This document shows, in pieces, positions 30,716 to 42,938 of a stretch of 64,000 bases of DNA. Source of the DNA: Pyropia yezoensis (lineage: Eukaryota > Rhodophyta > Bangiophyceae > Bangiales > Bangiaceae). Both the position numbers and the translations under genes were made by a program. The DNA lies in contig CM020618.1 of NCBI GenBank assembly GCA_009829735.1, positions 4,710,882 through 4,774,881 of the forward strand, read 5' to 3'. Every line of letters starts with the position of its first letter. Positions within the stretch are counted from its first letter, which is position 1. The notes under the pieces were generated by a model. That model did no database searches and had not been told where the DNA came from. It was given only the letters and a program-made list of their open reading frames with translations.

Positions 30716-32659
30716 TCGTTTCCCGCCGACGTGGCGTCCGAATCTGAGGGCGGGGAGGAAGACGACGAGTCCGAGGACGACGTGTCCGCCTCCTCCGCCG
30801 AGGGTGTGGCGACCGCGACGACCGGTCGGGACTCACCCTCGCGGCGTGAACGTACTTCGTTCGTAGCCGACTTCTTACTCGCATTCCTAACAAGTTGTTG
30901 GATGCGTTTACTCAACTTGGGGCAATCATATGCCCAGTGTCCATCGGAGATGCAGTTCCAACACCGATGGTCTGTTCCGGGAGGGGTCTTCCCAACTGGG
31001 GAAGACGAAGGGATACCCTGGGAAGTTCCCACGGCAGCTACCACCCTCTCCTTGCGGATTCGGCGTGCCTCTCTCAACTCTCTGGCCTGGCGCGCCTCCT
31101 CCCGTTCCTTGGCCAACTCGGCCTGACGCTCCTGGCGTTGCTCCTCCCGCAACTTGCGGTAGGCCTCACCTCTGCGGTAAGCGAACCTAGCCAACTCGGC
31201 CAGGGTCGCCCGGGCAGTGTTATGCTCCCGGGTCTCCATCCGGACTGACCAATGGAGTCCCTCCACAAACCGACTCTTCACCACAGCTTGTGGATGAAGA
31301 AACCCACAAAGATTGTTCAGCTTACGGACTCGCTCCGCAAAGGACAACTCGTCCTCCGCCTCTTCCTGGTGGGCTTGCGTAAACTCCTCAACTTGAGAAG
31401 CCAACGCTGCCTCATCAACCATGGCTCTCAACAACCAGTTGACGAGCTCCAAATAGGACGTCACCTCACCAGCGCCTCCACTTGAGGAGCTGGGCATGAC
31501 GGACATAAGTTCTGTCCGCAGGTCCCCCTTCGTGAATTCCTGTAGCATATAGAACGCCATGCCTTCACTGATGGCATTGTCGTCACAGGCTTTTGTGAAA
31601 CGACGTAGGAACTCAAAGACACGGAGGGGGGGAGTTCCATCCCACTCCGCTTTGTGCCCAAAAGAGTGAAGTGCATTCTTCTTGGCACGGCCCATGGCTC
31701 GGGCCTGGGCAGGACCATACGCCACCGCACTTGTTGTGGAGGGCGTAGGTCTCACATTCAAAGATCCTCTGGTAGACCGGGTTGGCTACCTGGATCTTGG
31801 GCGGCACCTCACGTTGAGGGAACAGCCGTTGTGGCACTGGGGTAAGTTGACCCTCAGCGCCTGTTGTCTGGTACGGCGCGCTTGGTGTAGCCGCCGGCGT
31901 TTCCGAGGGGAACTCCCCCGTGAAGGGCGTACGCCCCACCGAGAATGGTGCGGCTCCCACGTTCGGAGTCACGGGGGTCCCCCCCTGTTCGGGGCGACCC
32001 GGAATAGGCGTAAGGAGGGATTCCCCCTGCGCCTGCGTGCTCGAAAGCCCCAATCCGGTCTGGACATTAAGGCCCTCCGGCAAACTCGCCACAATCTGAT
32101 TCAGAATAGTATTCGTCATCGTCACCACCAGGTCCGGCAAAGTCTGCCGCAACACATTGGTCGCCTCCCGACGGACATTTTCCGCGAGGAGTGGATTGTC
32201 GACTCCAGTTGAGTCTCGGTCCGCCTCCGGGAGTCCACCTGAGGGGTAACCACGTTCCTCAGGGGTCTCAACCGGGGGCATGGGCGCGAGCCCATCGCCG
32301 ACCAACGGAGGTCCGCCGTCCTCCGAAAGCCTAGTTGGCGACGGCTCCAAGCCAAAGTTGGCTCCAACCCGAGTGGAATCCGCGGGGACAGTCCTCACCC
32401 CTTGGGACGCTCCCGTTGAGCTTACCACACGGTGGCCAGACTTCGGCCCACCCACATCAGAAGTGTCACCCGAGTGAACTCCCGACTGAGTCGGGGTGGC
32501 CAGTTGCCCGCCCGTACTTCCAGTCCTGCTGGCTTGAGGGACCTCTAGTTCCTCCGCGACCCCAGGTAAACCCACCTGTGTCTCACCAGTATTCAAAGGC
32601 ACTGAAGTACGTGCGTCACCCGTGTACTCCCCGGACGACGGGGGGTCCGAGCTAGCCAT
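30712..32659 (-). pseudogene. gag: B3 gag, broken
   Basis: Counterpart of B1 gag with the capsid-like region and the CCHC knuckle. It starts at the conserved ATG at 32659 and ends in the same GGGAAAC-ATGA junction with pol. It carries about one break. Confidence 0.88.
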
Positions 32660-32758
32660 GTTGGCTGACGATCCGTATGACACGGTCCAAGTCCACCGTT
32701 CCTCTGAGACAGAGGGCCCCCTACACCCGGGTGCACCCGGAGGTAAAGTTTACCTCTG

Positions 32759-32776
32759 TCCCCTGCTGCTCCACCA
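32759..32776 (-). other. B3 primer-binding site
   Basis: The same 18 nt as in B1, 2 bases inside the 5' LTR. Confidence 0.8.
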
Positions 32777-32778
32777 AA

Positions 32779-33247
32779 TGTGGCAAAAACCTCTCGCACA
32801 CACGGAACCCAAGTTGGGGTGGTGTACAACGGCTGCCTCCCGTGTCGGGGGAACCGGAAGAAGTGCAAGTCGCACACACTCTGTCCCTGTTGTGGGGCAA
32901 ACCCCCCACTGACAAACAAGAGGATGGTGTGTGGTCCAACAGTTTCTTGGTCGGGACGGGGACGCAGGGCCAAGCCCCGCTGTCCCTCCCCTTATCCCCC
33001 CAGGGTCCACTCGGAATCTCGCCACTCAGAATCTCCCACCCCAGCACCTGCCCACCGGGCCACACGAAAATTCAAGACGATAAATACAGAAAACCCTCAA
33101 ATCCAAGTTGGATTTACTAATAAGCTAACTATCCCAAACTTAGGGAATATGGACCCAAATGAAGGGGGAGGAACGGATCAGGCTAGTGGCCTGCCGCCCC
33201 TTGCATGGCACGTGTTTCCCCCCTACCTGGGGGTCAATACTGCCACA
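32779..33247 (-). repeat. B3 5' LTR (469 bp)
   Basis: TGTGGCA and TGCCACA ends, followed by GAGGC (33248-33252), the duplicated target. It resembles the B2 5' LTR more than the B3 3' LTR. Confidence 0.92.
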
Positions 33248-33252
33248 GAGGC

Positions 33253-33632
33253 GCGCCAGGCAGAGAGTTCAAAGAGGCACGCCGAATCCGCAAGGAGAGG
33301 GTGGTAGCTGCCGTGGGAACTTCCCAGGGTACCTATTCGTCCTCCCTAGTTGGGAAGACCCCCCCAGGAACTGACAATCGGTGTTGGAACTGCATCTCCG
33401 ATGGACACTGGGCATATGATTGCCCCAAGTTGAGTAAACGCATCCAACAACTTGTTAGGAATGCGAGTAAGAAGTCGGCTACGAACGAAGTACGTTCACG
33501 CCGCGAGGGTGAGTCCCGACCGGTCGTCGCGGTCGCCACACCCTCGGCGGAGGAGGCGGACACGTCGTCCTCGGACTCGTCGTCTTCCTCCCCGCCCTCA
33601 GATTCGGACGCCACGTCGGCGGGAAACGAATG
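33253..33632 (+). pseudogene. gag: B2 gag, C-terminal part
   Basis: B2 gag resumes here after B3, with the Arg/Glu-rich stretch, the zinc knuckle (CWNCISDGHWAYDC) and the Ser/Asp tail. It ends in the GGGAAAC-ATGA junction with pol at 33621-33633. Confidence 0.88.
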
Positions 33633-36600
33633 ACCGTTGGGGCTGGTCGTCCGAAGCTCGCAACGGCAGCCTCGGCCAAGTGGGCCAGGAGGACGAACCA
33701 ACCGTGCCGGATACTGCGGCGACCTAAGGGAGTCCGCCCACCTCGGGTAGGACTCCCCAAGAACGTAAACCCACGTCGGGTCATCGCGGTGCTGACGGGT
33801 GAGAACTTCCAGGTGGCTGGACGGGTGCAACTTGCCCCCGGCCGCGCCTGTTGTGCCCGTATCGTACTTGATACTGGGTCAGGAGCCTCCTTGATACGCA
33901 AGTCGCTATTACCAAAGAAGATGAAGCTCCAACGCTGGAGGTCCAAAGCTGACCATATGATTGACATCAATGGTGGGGTACTTCCCATCGTTGGTGCCGT
34001 GAACCTACCAACTAGGTTGGGGACCCGTGAGGTCGACGTGACCTATGGAGTAGTTGAGAATATATCGGTACCCCTGCTTCTGGGTACCCCTCATGTTGTT
34101 ACACAAGTGCCTTTGATTTGTGGCCCTGAGTACTGGGTCAAGTTGATGAATGGGGAGACTATCCCCATCCTTGGTAAGGGAAAGTCTGTGGCTCCTGTGA
34201 CAGTTTCACAGTCGAAGCCTGTTTGCTCTGTGAGGGAAGGGTTTACTGCTACCCTGCGTTTAGCCCGTAAAGTCACGTTGCCCCCCAACTCGGTGGCGCA
34301 CGTTGACGTTGTAACTGATTTTACGGGGAACGGGTTGGTGCACCCTCACCCCCTTCTCGCTCGCAAGCACCAAGTGCATGTTGCCCTTGGCACGATGGAC
34401 TCCAAAGCCGGAGTCCCGTGGAGGATCCAGGTGATGAACCTGAGCTCGTCGCCCAAGTACTTCAAGTCGGGAGCCAAGTTCGGCTATATCGACCAACATG
34501 AGGGACCGGTAGTAGCGGTCACCCGCAACGCGGGCGCAAGTAGCGACCCGAAGTCCGGAAAGGAGAAGCACCAAGCCAAGTCGGCCGCCTCTCCTCGGCC
34601 CAATGTGAACATGGAGGGTGTCCCACCCAGGTTGAGGGTTCAAGTTGAACGCCTCTTGGACCAATATCACAAGTTGTGGGATGGTCCATTGGGACTCATG
34701 AGAGCCACCTAACACCGGATCGAGTTGAAGCCCGGTGCACCCCCTATACGCCAACAACCGTATAGGGGAGGACCTCGTTCAAGGGCCCTCGTTAAGGAGC
34801 AAGTTGCTCGCATGGAGGCCCTCGATGTGATCGAGGCCAGTAACGCCGAGTGGGCGAGTCCGGTGGTTATCGTCCCCAAAGTTGATGGGACCCCACGGTT
34901 CTGTATCGACTACCGTAAGCTCAACGAGAGCACGGTGAAGGACAGTTATCCCCTACCTAGGATGGATGACTGTCTGGACTCTCTGGGGGAGGCAAACGTG
35001 TTCTCTACCCTGGACTGTAACGCGGGGTACTGGCAAATTCCCATTGCCCCGGAGGACAGGCATAAAACTACCTTCACCTGTCACTGTGGTACCTACCAGT
35101 GCAAGCGCCTACCGTTTGGTCTGTGTAACGCGCCCGCAACTTTCCAGCGCGCTATGGACATGATTCTGGCCGGAGTACGGTGGCAGATCTGTCTTGTGTA
35201 CCTAGACGCTATCATTGTGTTCTCCCGAAGTCCGGAGGAACACATTGGCCATCTTGGCCAGGTGTTCAAGCTACTTGCTGATTTCGGTGTGTCACTGAAG
35301 GCGGGTAAGTGCCACCTCATCACTCAAGAGGTGGAATACTTGGGACATGTTGTCCGTCCGGGGCGTCTCAGTGTCAACGGGAAAAACTTGAGGGCCATCC
35401 GTAAGGCTCAGTACCCCCGGACCCAGACCCAGATGAGGAGCTTCCTCGGGACGTGTAACGTGTACCGACGCTTCACCAAGGGCTTCGCCAAGGTGGCGAA
35501 GCCGTTGAATGAGCTAGTGAGCTCAACGCTACCGAAGAACCTGCCTCCTCCGAGTCGGGTGGAGCAGGAATCCTTTGAGACTCTTCGGGACCTTCTGCTG
35601 AAGCCCCCTATCCTGGCTATTCCTAGGTTGGGAGGCCACTACATCCTGGATGTGGACGCTAGCTACGACCAACTTGGTTGTGTGTTGCCTCAGCAGCAGC
35701 CGGACAAGGAGTACTTGCCGGTAGGATACTTCAGCAAGGGGCTGAACTCGGCCGAGAAGAACTACGGAGTCACCGAGTTGGAAGGACTCGCAGTGGTGTG
35801 GGCGGTGACGTCACTTCGTCACTACCTAGAGGGTGAGAAGTTCCTTATCCGCTGTGACCACCGCGCGTTGCAGTTCATCTTTAAGACGGACTGTACGAAC
35901 ACTCGTCTCAATCGGTGGAGGGTGCGACTGGCACCCTTCAACTTTGATATTGAGTACCGACCTGGCAGGCAACATGCCCTTGCCGACGGCCTTTCTCGGG
36001 TACCTACCGAGGGGCTGGAAACTAACCCGGTCGATGAGGACATCCCCATCGTGGGGGTAGTCACGCGCTCGGGTCAAGCGTTGAACCCCGAGGCGCCAGG
36101 GAACAAGAAGTACTTGCCCCTGTCCCTGGACGAGGTGGTGAAGGCCCAGGCCGAAGATCCCTTCTGCAAGTCGCAGAGGGAAACACTGGATACAGTGGTG
36201 GAGACGCGTTTCTTTCAGGGAGACGATGGCCTCCTCATGAGGAGGGGGGTATTCCAGGGGACCGAACAACTTGTCGTCCCCGCATCCCTCAAGGACAGTA
36301 TCCTTGAGACGGAGCACAACGCTCCCTCGGGTGGACACCTGGGGTCTAGTAAACTGTACCAGACCCTGAGGACCAGGTACTACTGGCCGTCCATGGTGGT
36401 GGACATCTACAGTTGGGTGGCTGCCTGCACAAGTTGTGCGCAGAACCGTCTGATGGAACGGCGGCCTACTACGGCTATGCTATTGTTCCCGGCCAAGGAG
36501 CCCTTTGCCGCGTTGGCGATGGACATCCTTGGGCCACTGCCAGTGACCGAGGAGGGCAACCAGTACCTCCTGGTCATCTGTGACCGCTTCACGAAACTCT

Positions 36601-37615
36601 TACACGAGCGATCCCACTGGCAGAGATCACGGCCATGTCGGTCGTGTCAGCCTTCCTAAATCACTGGGTTGCCGCGTATGGCATCCTAGATAGTACACTA
36701 TCGGACAATGGACCGCAATTTGCGTCTGTACTGTTTCAGGGAGTGCTGGATATGTTGGGGGTTAAGGCAAACTATGCCACCCCCTACCACCCACAAACTA
36801 ATGGGCAGGTTGAGCGCTTCAACAAAACTATTGTTCGGCAGCTGCGCCACTATGTGAGTGAGCATGTGAAAACGTGGGACCAATACATTTCTATTCTTAC
36901 CACTGCCTACAATTCGCAGGTTCACTCATCTACAGGGGAAGTACCCCTCGCTTTTGTGACCCCCTGTCGCGTGCGGTCTATTGCCGTGCGGCGGCCGCTC
37001 CCAACTAGGAAGGATGGTGGCAGTACGCCTACTCCTACTGAGAGTAAGGCGGAGTTCGCTGCTAGGCTTGAAAACCTCATCCCTAAAGTCAGGGCTGAGA
37101 TGGACAAAGCACAAAAGCGCTATAAGCGTACCTTTGACAAAAAAGTGCGCAATGCTAAGCATGTCCCCGAGCAGGGTGACTGGGTACTGGTTCACTCACA
37201 CACCCCAACTGGGGGTGAGTTGGTATTCCAGACGAAGGGGCCGTACCAGGTCCTTCGTACTGATGGGCGGCGCTTCACCATCGAAAGTGACAATGGGGTC
37301 CGCACAGTGAACGGACAGGACGTGGTCAAAGTTGCACCACCGCCTGCTGGCGACCCAGCTTGGGCGCGGGCGCTGGAAGCGTGGCGCCTCCCGTCGCTGC
37401 CTGCGGCCAAACAGGGCACTCAGGAGTACGTGTTCGATAAGTTCATCGATGATGGCTGGGACGAGGACACTAACCGCCTCATGTTGAGGGTGCGTTGGTT
37501 CGGCTACAAAGCCAAGGATGATACTTGGGAATATGTGGAGGACCTTCCCGCTGAGAAGGTCCGGGCGTACTGTGCCCGGAATGAGATAGACCCTAACAGC
37601 CCTCCCTCAACGTGA
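33630..37615 (+). pseudogene. pol: B2 pol, broken
   Basis: All pol domains are present, from the DTGSGAS protease to the C-terminal chromodomain, in the order of B1 pol. It is broken about twice and shares these breaks with B3. It mirrors 26730-30715 without net indels, forming the right arm of a large inverted repeat. Confidence 0.9.
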
Positions 37616-37726
37616 GGGAAGGCCGAGTAACAGTGCCACGAGAGTGCTTCAAGTCGAAGTGGTACGCAGAGTGGCTTTTAACTACAGCCCTAACCCTCAC
37701 ACTCTCACAACAAAGGCAGCTGCCAA

Positions 37727-39670
37727 CTAGGCATGCATGCTACACTCTCCAGCCCCACGGCCCTCGCCCTCACGTTGAGGCGAGGGGCGAGACCCACGGC
37801 GATAACGCTCCCCACCAGTCGGCGGGGCCGGCGGCTCCAAGTCGGAACCGTCGCGCCCCTCACGGTCGCGCAAGTGGCGACGACCGCGGCTGCCCTTCTG
37901 CTTTGTCTTTCGCGCAAGTTGGCGACGCAGACGCCGGACCGACTCCGACTCTGACGGAGTAGAGGACTCCGAGACGGAGTAAGACAACTCGTCTTCCTAC
38001 ACGGAGGGAGAGCGCCGGGAGCGTCGGCGACGGCGGCGAGGTGGCGAGTATGCCCGGCTCGCGCGACGTTTGCCACGCCCAAGTTGGGCTGGCTGGGGCA
38101 TAATAGCCCCAATGCGAGCCAACTCGGCTGTCATAAACTCCGCCACCGACTCGCAACTCGCGGTCGCCACTGCCGTGCAGACGCGCTCCTCAAGTTGAGG
38201 AGTCTCGAAAGTTTGAAGGGTTGCGGTCGACGCAGCCAACCAGGATATGGTGCGCACCAACGTGGTGATCATCATCTCCGAGGTCAGAGGCGTAGGCGGC
38301 AACACCAACTTGGGGTATACCGTCAGGAGGGTGGCCCCCAAGTTGGGGGACACCGGGGTGGACGACTCAACGGCCACGCTAACCGGGATGTACCCGTGCG
38401 GCTGGTAGGGGACAGGAGGAAGTGGAGGGGCACGCCGAGGTGGCGGTGCCCGGGTGTAACTGCGACCCCTACTCGGGGCCCCCGCAGTGGGTTGAGTCAT
38501 ATGGTGATCATGTGAGGGCACGGCCATAACTATGGCCTTTTCCGGGGGTGGCGCAGTGTGGGGATCCACCCCCGGGGCATACGGGTAGTCCCCGATGCCC
38601 AACGCCTCTCGTAGGACCACACGGCCGTCGTGAAGTTCACGAGCGACCCATACGAACTGGCGAAGTGCGCCATTGTCCTTGGGCACACGAGTGGGGCGGC
38701 GCAACTTGTGCTCAATGCTCTCCCACTCGATAAACTTGTGGAGCCGGAGCACCTCCTCAAGTAGAGTGAGTTGTCCTGATGAGCACCCCTCAGCAACTAG
38801 CTGAGGGGTGGGCTGTTCCAAACCTTGGATGAGCCGGAGGGGAAGATGCCAAAGCATCCCCCGCCGCTGGACACAAGACATCCAGGTCGACATGACCTCG
38901 AGGAGCCACTGGGTGGCCAACATGGCCCACACCAGATGATCCGGGCTAGCCGTCAACATGACGGAGCCGAAGTTGTCGAGCAACCGTGGCAGCAACGCCG
39001 GGAACCCGTAGGAGACCTCAACTTGAGGCCACCCTTCGGGTTTCTTCGGGTAGTACTGCTCCTTACTGGCAGCGGACTGCTGCGGAAACTCAAGTTGAGC
39101 CAAGGTCACCAAGTAGGGACCCCGCCGGAAGTCCTTCTCCATCCGCACATCAATGTGATGAGTGTGCGGATCGGCCTCGTGAAGGTACGGGGGGCGAGTT
39201 GCCACCGCGTCCCACGTGAAGGTCGGCAAGTCGCCGGGACCCCGGATAGTTCCCCCGCGGTCCACCATAGCCTTGGCCCGCTGAACGTCCTCGACCTCCT
39301 CATCGTCCAGGAAGGCAAACCGGTCCGTCCTGAAGCCGGCAGGGAACCCGACCCTACGGGGATACTTCTCCCGTAGCCGGTCCCACACCCGACCCATCGC
39401 TGCGCCAAGTCGGCCACAGCGAAGAACAGTCAACCCCTCCTCATACAAAGGCCAAGCGGGGTAAAACGACCGCCCCAAGGCCTCACGCGGGACAACTTGT
39501 CCCGCCTCCGGGGGAGATCCCGCCGTCAACCCAAAGCCGGGTGACGCGGGAGTCCCATCCCCCGGAGCGATCGCGGAGCCCCCACCGGAAGTCCCGGCAG
39601 GCGCTGCACCGTAAGAGGTGTCCTCCATACGTTCATCGAGGGAATCTGTCTCCACCCCCGGGGTCGCCAT
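37727..39670 (-). pseudogene. B2 antisense accessory ORF, broken
   Basis: Counterpart of the B1 ORF at 4400-6343, starting at the conserved ATG (39670) and ending 111 bp from the pol stop. It carries about one break. The Arg/Ser-rich tail and the Trp-rich middle are retained. Confidence 0.75.
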
Positions 39671-40010
39671 GGCTCTCCCAAAGCTGGGGAGAGACGCCCT
39701 GGCTACAGCGGCACGAGACCCGCCTCGAGTTGAGGGGGACTCGGATCGTGGGTATACGGGTGGCCTCCCCAGCGTGGAGCGGACCAGGGGAAGGTGAAGG
39801 GGAAGTGGCGGTAGTGGCGAAGTAAGACCCGGGGAGAGCAAGCTGCCGAGTGGGCAAGCTTGAGGAGAGGGGCGGTCAACGTGACCGCCTCCACATCCGC
39901 GTTACGTACTCAAGGGGGGGGCCAGCAAGTCGCGCCCCCAACGCCGAGACGTGCGTTTACGCACCCCCTCACAGGGCCGAACGGGTCGGTCGGAACTGAG
40001 GAGAGGGGAG

Positions 40011-40479
40011 TGTGGCAGTATTGGCCCCCAGGTAGGGGGGCAACGCGTGCCATGCAAGGGGCGGCAGGCCACTAGCCTGATCCGTTCCTCCCCCTGCATT
40101 TGGGTCCATATTCCCTAAGTTTGGGATAGTTAGCTTAGTAGTAAATCCAACTTGGATTTGAGGGTTTTCTACATTTATCGTCTTGAATTTTCGTGTGGCC
40201 CGGTGGGCAGGTGCTGGGGTGGGAGATTCTGAGTGGCGAGATTCCGAGTGGACCCTGGGGGGATAAGGGGAGGGACAGCGGGGCTTGGCCCTGCGTCCCC
40301 GTCCCGACCAAGAAACTGTTGGACCACACACCATCCTCTTGTTTGTCAGTGCGGGGATTGCCCCACAACAGGGATAGAGTGTGTGCGACTTGCACTTCTT
40401 CCGGTTCCCCCGACACGGGAGGCAACCGTTGTACACCGCCCCAACTTGGGTGCCGTGTGTGCGAGAGGTTTTTGCCACA
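40011..40479 (+). repeat. B2 3' LTR (469 bp)
   Basis: Preceded by the polypurine tract GAGGAGAGGGGAG (39998-40010) and followed by GTATC (40480-40484). About 13 differences from the 5' LTR by hand count. Confidence 0.93.
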
Positions 40480-40750
40480 GTATCTGCGAGTTACGAATGA
40501 CCAGAGAAACTCGCATCTTGGGGTGGAGGGTAGTTAGCGGTGTCTCGGAGGGTTTATAACGAGGGGGCCGGCAGCGAATCCACCGCCGGCCATGACAGAA
40601 CAACAAACCCCTCCCATTTGGGCTCCCATCTTGGTCCCGTGGCTTGCGCTGGAAGGACAGCAACCTTGGCCTCCCGGTGACGTTGGTGCCGACCCCCCCT
40701 GGTGAGTGTTCCCTGAGAGTGCACGTGCGCCGGCTCCCTATTGTGCTAGA
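40480..40750 (+). repeat. A1 3' LTR, right part
   Basis: This continues the A1 LTR after B2, starting with the duplicated GTATC. It matches the A2 LTR (55970-56245, reverse complement) with many substitutions and ends TGCTAGA where A2 has TGCTACA. It holds a TTATAA box at about 40554. The base after 40750 starts non-element DNA. Confidence 0.85.
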
Positions 40751-42467
40751 GTCAGCCACGAGCGGGCGGCTGGCCACGGCCGCCTCCTCCACCCACCGCC
40801 GCTACTGCACAAAAAACCACCACTTGATGCATCGGAGGAAGTACGTTCTCGAGGATGACGCTCGGTAGAGTCCTTGGAGGGTGGCTCGGGTGACAAAAAC
40901 TTCGCGTTTGACAACCCAGCTCCGAGCACGACCGCGCCGAGGTTCACCATGGAGATCACGTTGCCCCGCTGCAGCTCACCCAGGGCGAAAGTGCCAGTCG
41001 CCGTTGGCGCCGTATCTATCTCATCGAGGGGCTCGGGGGGGGGCGGAGCGGCAAGGAGGGGGGGCTTTACAGCTATACACGCCGATGGCCCGCGTCGCGC
41101 CCGCCGCGGTGCTTGACGACGATGCAAGGGTCAATATAGGCCCCGCCACTGCGCTGCAGTCATCCACGAACACGCACTCGCTCCCACTGGGGCATAGGAG
41201 GAAGAAAGTAGGTGGGCAGAGCGAAGTGGTTGCGGTCGCAGGACGTCGAGCGCGAGCGGTGAAGCAGCCCAACCCACAACCCGCTCGAAGCGTAGCCCCT
41301 GATTCCGTCCGGCTGTAAGGCGAATCGAATTGCTATTGCAGCTGCTCGAGAACCATGTCAGGAAAAGATGCAGCTGCTCGAGAACCATCTCAGGAAAAGA
41401 AGAACACAACGACCGCGCTTCACACAAACTGCACGCGTACGACGTCCACACGTGGTTATCTGCTGCCGCCTTTTTCCTGGAGTCGCGGGACACTCTGGCA
41501 GCCGGTGAAAAACATTCGGGCGGTGACATCCTCGGGTGCCTCAGAAACAGTTGTTTTTTCATTTGCCTTATTGTGTGAGACATACCTTTAGATGTGGTCT
41601 GATTCCAGGTGTGGACTGCACAGTCTGATTCCTGTAAAAGTGCGCGCTCTGTTCAGCCAATCATCCCATCCGGCCAAGGGCGATTGCGACGTGGAAGAGC
41701 CCTCGACCAATCATCGCGTAGATTAAGTGCGACACGTCTGGGCAGCTCCTTGCTGTTTTGCCGGCCCGTTTGAGAGTATGGCGCTCGCGTGCCACAGCAC
41801 ACTGGCCTTTGGACGTGTCGAGCTATTCCCGTCCCTTCGTCGTTGCCCGCCTGCCCGCCCCCCTTGGACGCGTCGTGCACTCTCTCTGTCTTCGCCTCCC
41901 GACCCCCCCCTCCTCCCGCTCCGTCCATCCCCTGCAACCCCCCCCTTCCGCGCTTCCTACCTCGCTCTGACCCTCGCTCTCCCACGCCCCCGCTTGCTGC
42001 CCCCCTTCCACTCTCGCCCCCTCTCTCCACCCCTCTCTCCCCTCGTTCCTCGCTTTCCTGCGGGCATTTGTTACAGACGGACTGCAGCCTCACGCCACCC
42101 CTCACTACCACTGACAGGGGGGGATGAGGTTCGAGGGGGCGCTAATCGATTCGGTGATGCGGTTCGGAGCGGCTGGTGGAATGGTGGCGGACACGGCTGG
42201 CGACAGACGGCGGGAAGGACGGCGTCGTCAACTTCAGGTGCACGAGGGGTGGGCGGGAGAATATCGGGGGGGGGGGGGGGGGTGGGAGAGCTAACTATCC
42301 AGCATGCGCAGGCGACGCGATGTGGGGCGTCGAAGGGGCTTTTAACTGTTTATGTGGCTTGATTGCCGGTCATCTTGGTGTTGTTGATGCGACAGGGAGG
42401 ATAGCCAATAGAGACGGGATACTGTTGGTGCCGCGGGCTGACGGCGGGATGGCCCTATGAAGGCGAA
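40751..42467. other. Intergenic sequence right of A1
   Basis: No supported gene. A minus-strand stretch at about 40870-41030 translates without stops into coding-like text (ELQRGNVISMVNLGAVVLG) but has no ATG start or splice evidence. A C-rich tract spans 41890-42060, and a G run lies at about 42268-42283. Confidence 0.5.
41338..41401. repeat. 32-bp tandem duplication
   Basis: Two adjacent 32-bp units (41338-41369 and 41370-41401) starting GCAGCTGCTCGAGAACCAT differ at one or two bases. No function is evident. Confidence 0.8.
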
Positions 42468-42938
42468 TGTGGCAGTACTGACCCCCAGGAAGGGGGGGGC
42501 AACACGTGCCATGCAAGGAGCGGCAGGCCACTAGCCTGATCCGTTCCTCCCCCTGCATTTGGGTCCATATTCCCTAAGTTTGGTATAGTTAGCTTAGTAG
42601 TAAATCCAACTTGGATTTGAGGGTTTTCTACATTTATCGTCTTGAATTTTCGTGTGGCCCGGTGGGCAGGTGCTCGGGTGGGAGATTCTGAGTGGCGAGA
42701 TTCCGAGTGGACCCTGGGGGGATAAGGGGAGGGACAGCGGGGCTTGGCCCTGCGTCCCCGTCCCGACCAAGAAACTGTTGGACCACACACCATCCTCTTG
42801 TTTGTCAGTGGGGGGTTTGCCCCACAACAGGGACAGAGTGTGTGCGACTTGCACTTCTTCCGGTTCCCCCCACACGGGAGGCAGCCCTAGCACACCGCCC
42901 CAACTTGCGTGCCGTGTGTGCTTGTGGTTTTTGCCACA
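42468..42938 (+). repeat. Solo LTR of family B (471 bp)
   Basis: A lone LTR with TGTGGCA and TGCCACA ends flanked by GCGAA at 42463-42467 and 42939-42943. No internal sequence adjoins it, so a full element was lost by recombination between its two LTRs. It is closest in style to the B2 and B3 LTRs. Confidence 0.93.

Larger units (their letters stand above)
23869..33247 (-). mobile_element. Ty3/gypsy chromovirus, family B copy B3, inserted in B2 gag
   Basis: This 9,379-bp element lies in inverted orientation inside B2 gag, flanked by GAGGC at 23864-23868 and 33248-33252. Its LTRs differ at about 15 of 469 positions (3.2 %). It has all parts of the family but is broken: about three breaks in gag-pol and one in the antisense ORF. 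Its central part is almost identical to B2, including shared breaks, while its outer parts are not. Confidence 0.93.
21715..40479 (+). mobile_element. Ty3/gypsy chromovirus, family B copy B2, split by B3
   Basis: B2 is inserted in the A1 3' LTR, flanked by GTATC at 21710-21714 and 40480-40484. It lies in the opposite orientation to B1. Without B3 and its duplicated 5 bp it is 9,381 bp. Its two 469-bp LTRs differ at about 13 positions by hand count (2.8 %), so it is clearly older than B1. The order of parts is as in B1. It is broken, with about two or three breaks in gag-pol and about one in the antisense ORF. Confidence 0.93.
1..40750 (+). mobile_element. Ty3/gypsy chromovirus, family A copy A1, split by nested insertions
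   Basis: This is an old LTR retrotransposon on the + strand whose 5' LTR and gag lie before the window. Its own bases here are 1-3590 (pol), 18089-21714 (pol end, spacer, antisense ORF, start of the 3' LTR) and 40480-40750 (rest of the LTR). The pieces belong together because B1 and B2 are each flanked by exact 5-bp duplications, and because A2 carries the same order uninterrupted. Integrase with a C-terminal chromodomain after RT and RNase H places it in the chromoviruses. It is decayed, with roughly half a dozen breaks in pol, and is the oldest layer of this nest. Confidence 0.9.

Noticed and set aside
41727-42362. 211-codon plus-strand ORF
   Set aside because: Pro/Leu/Ser and Gly runs from C- and G-rich tracts; no protein features.
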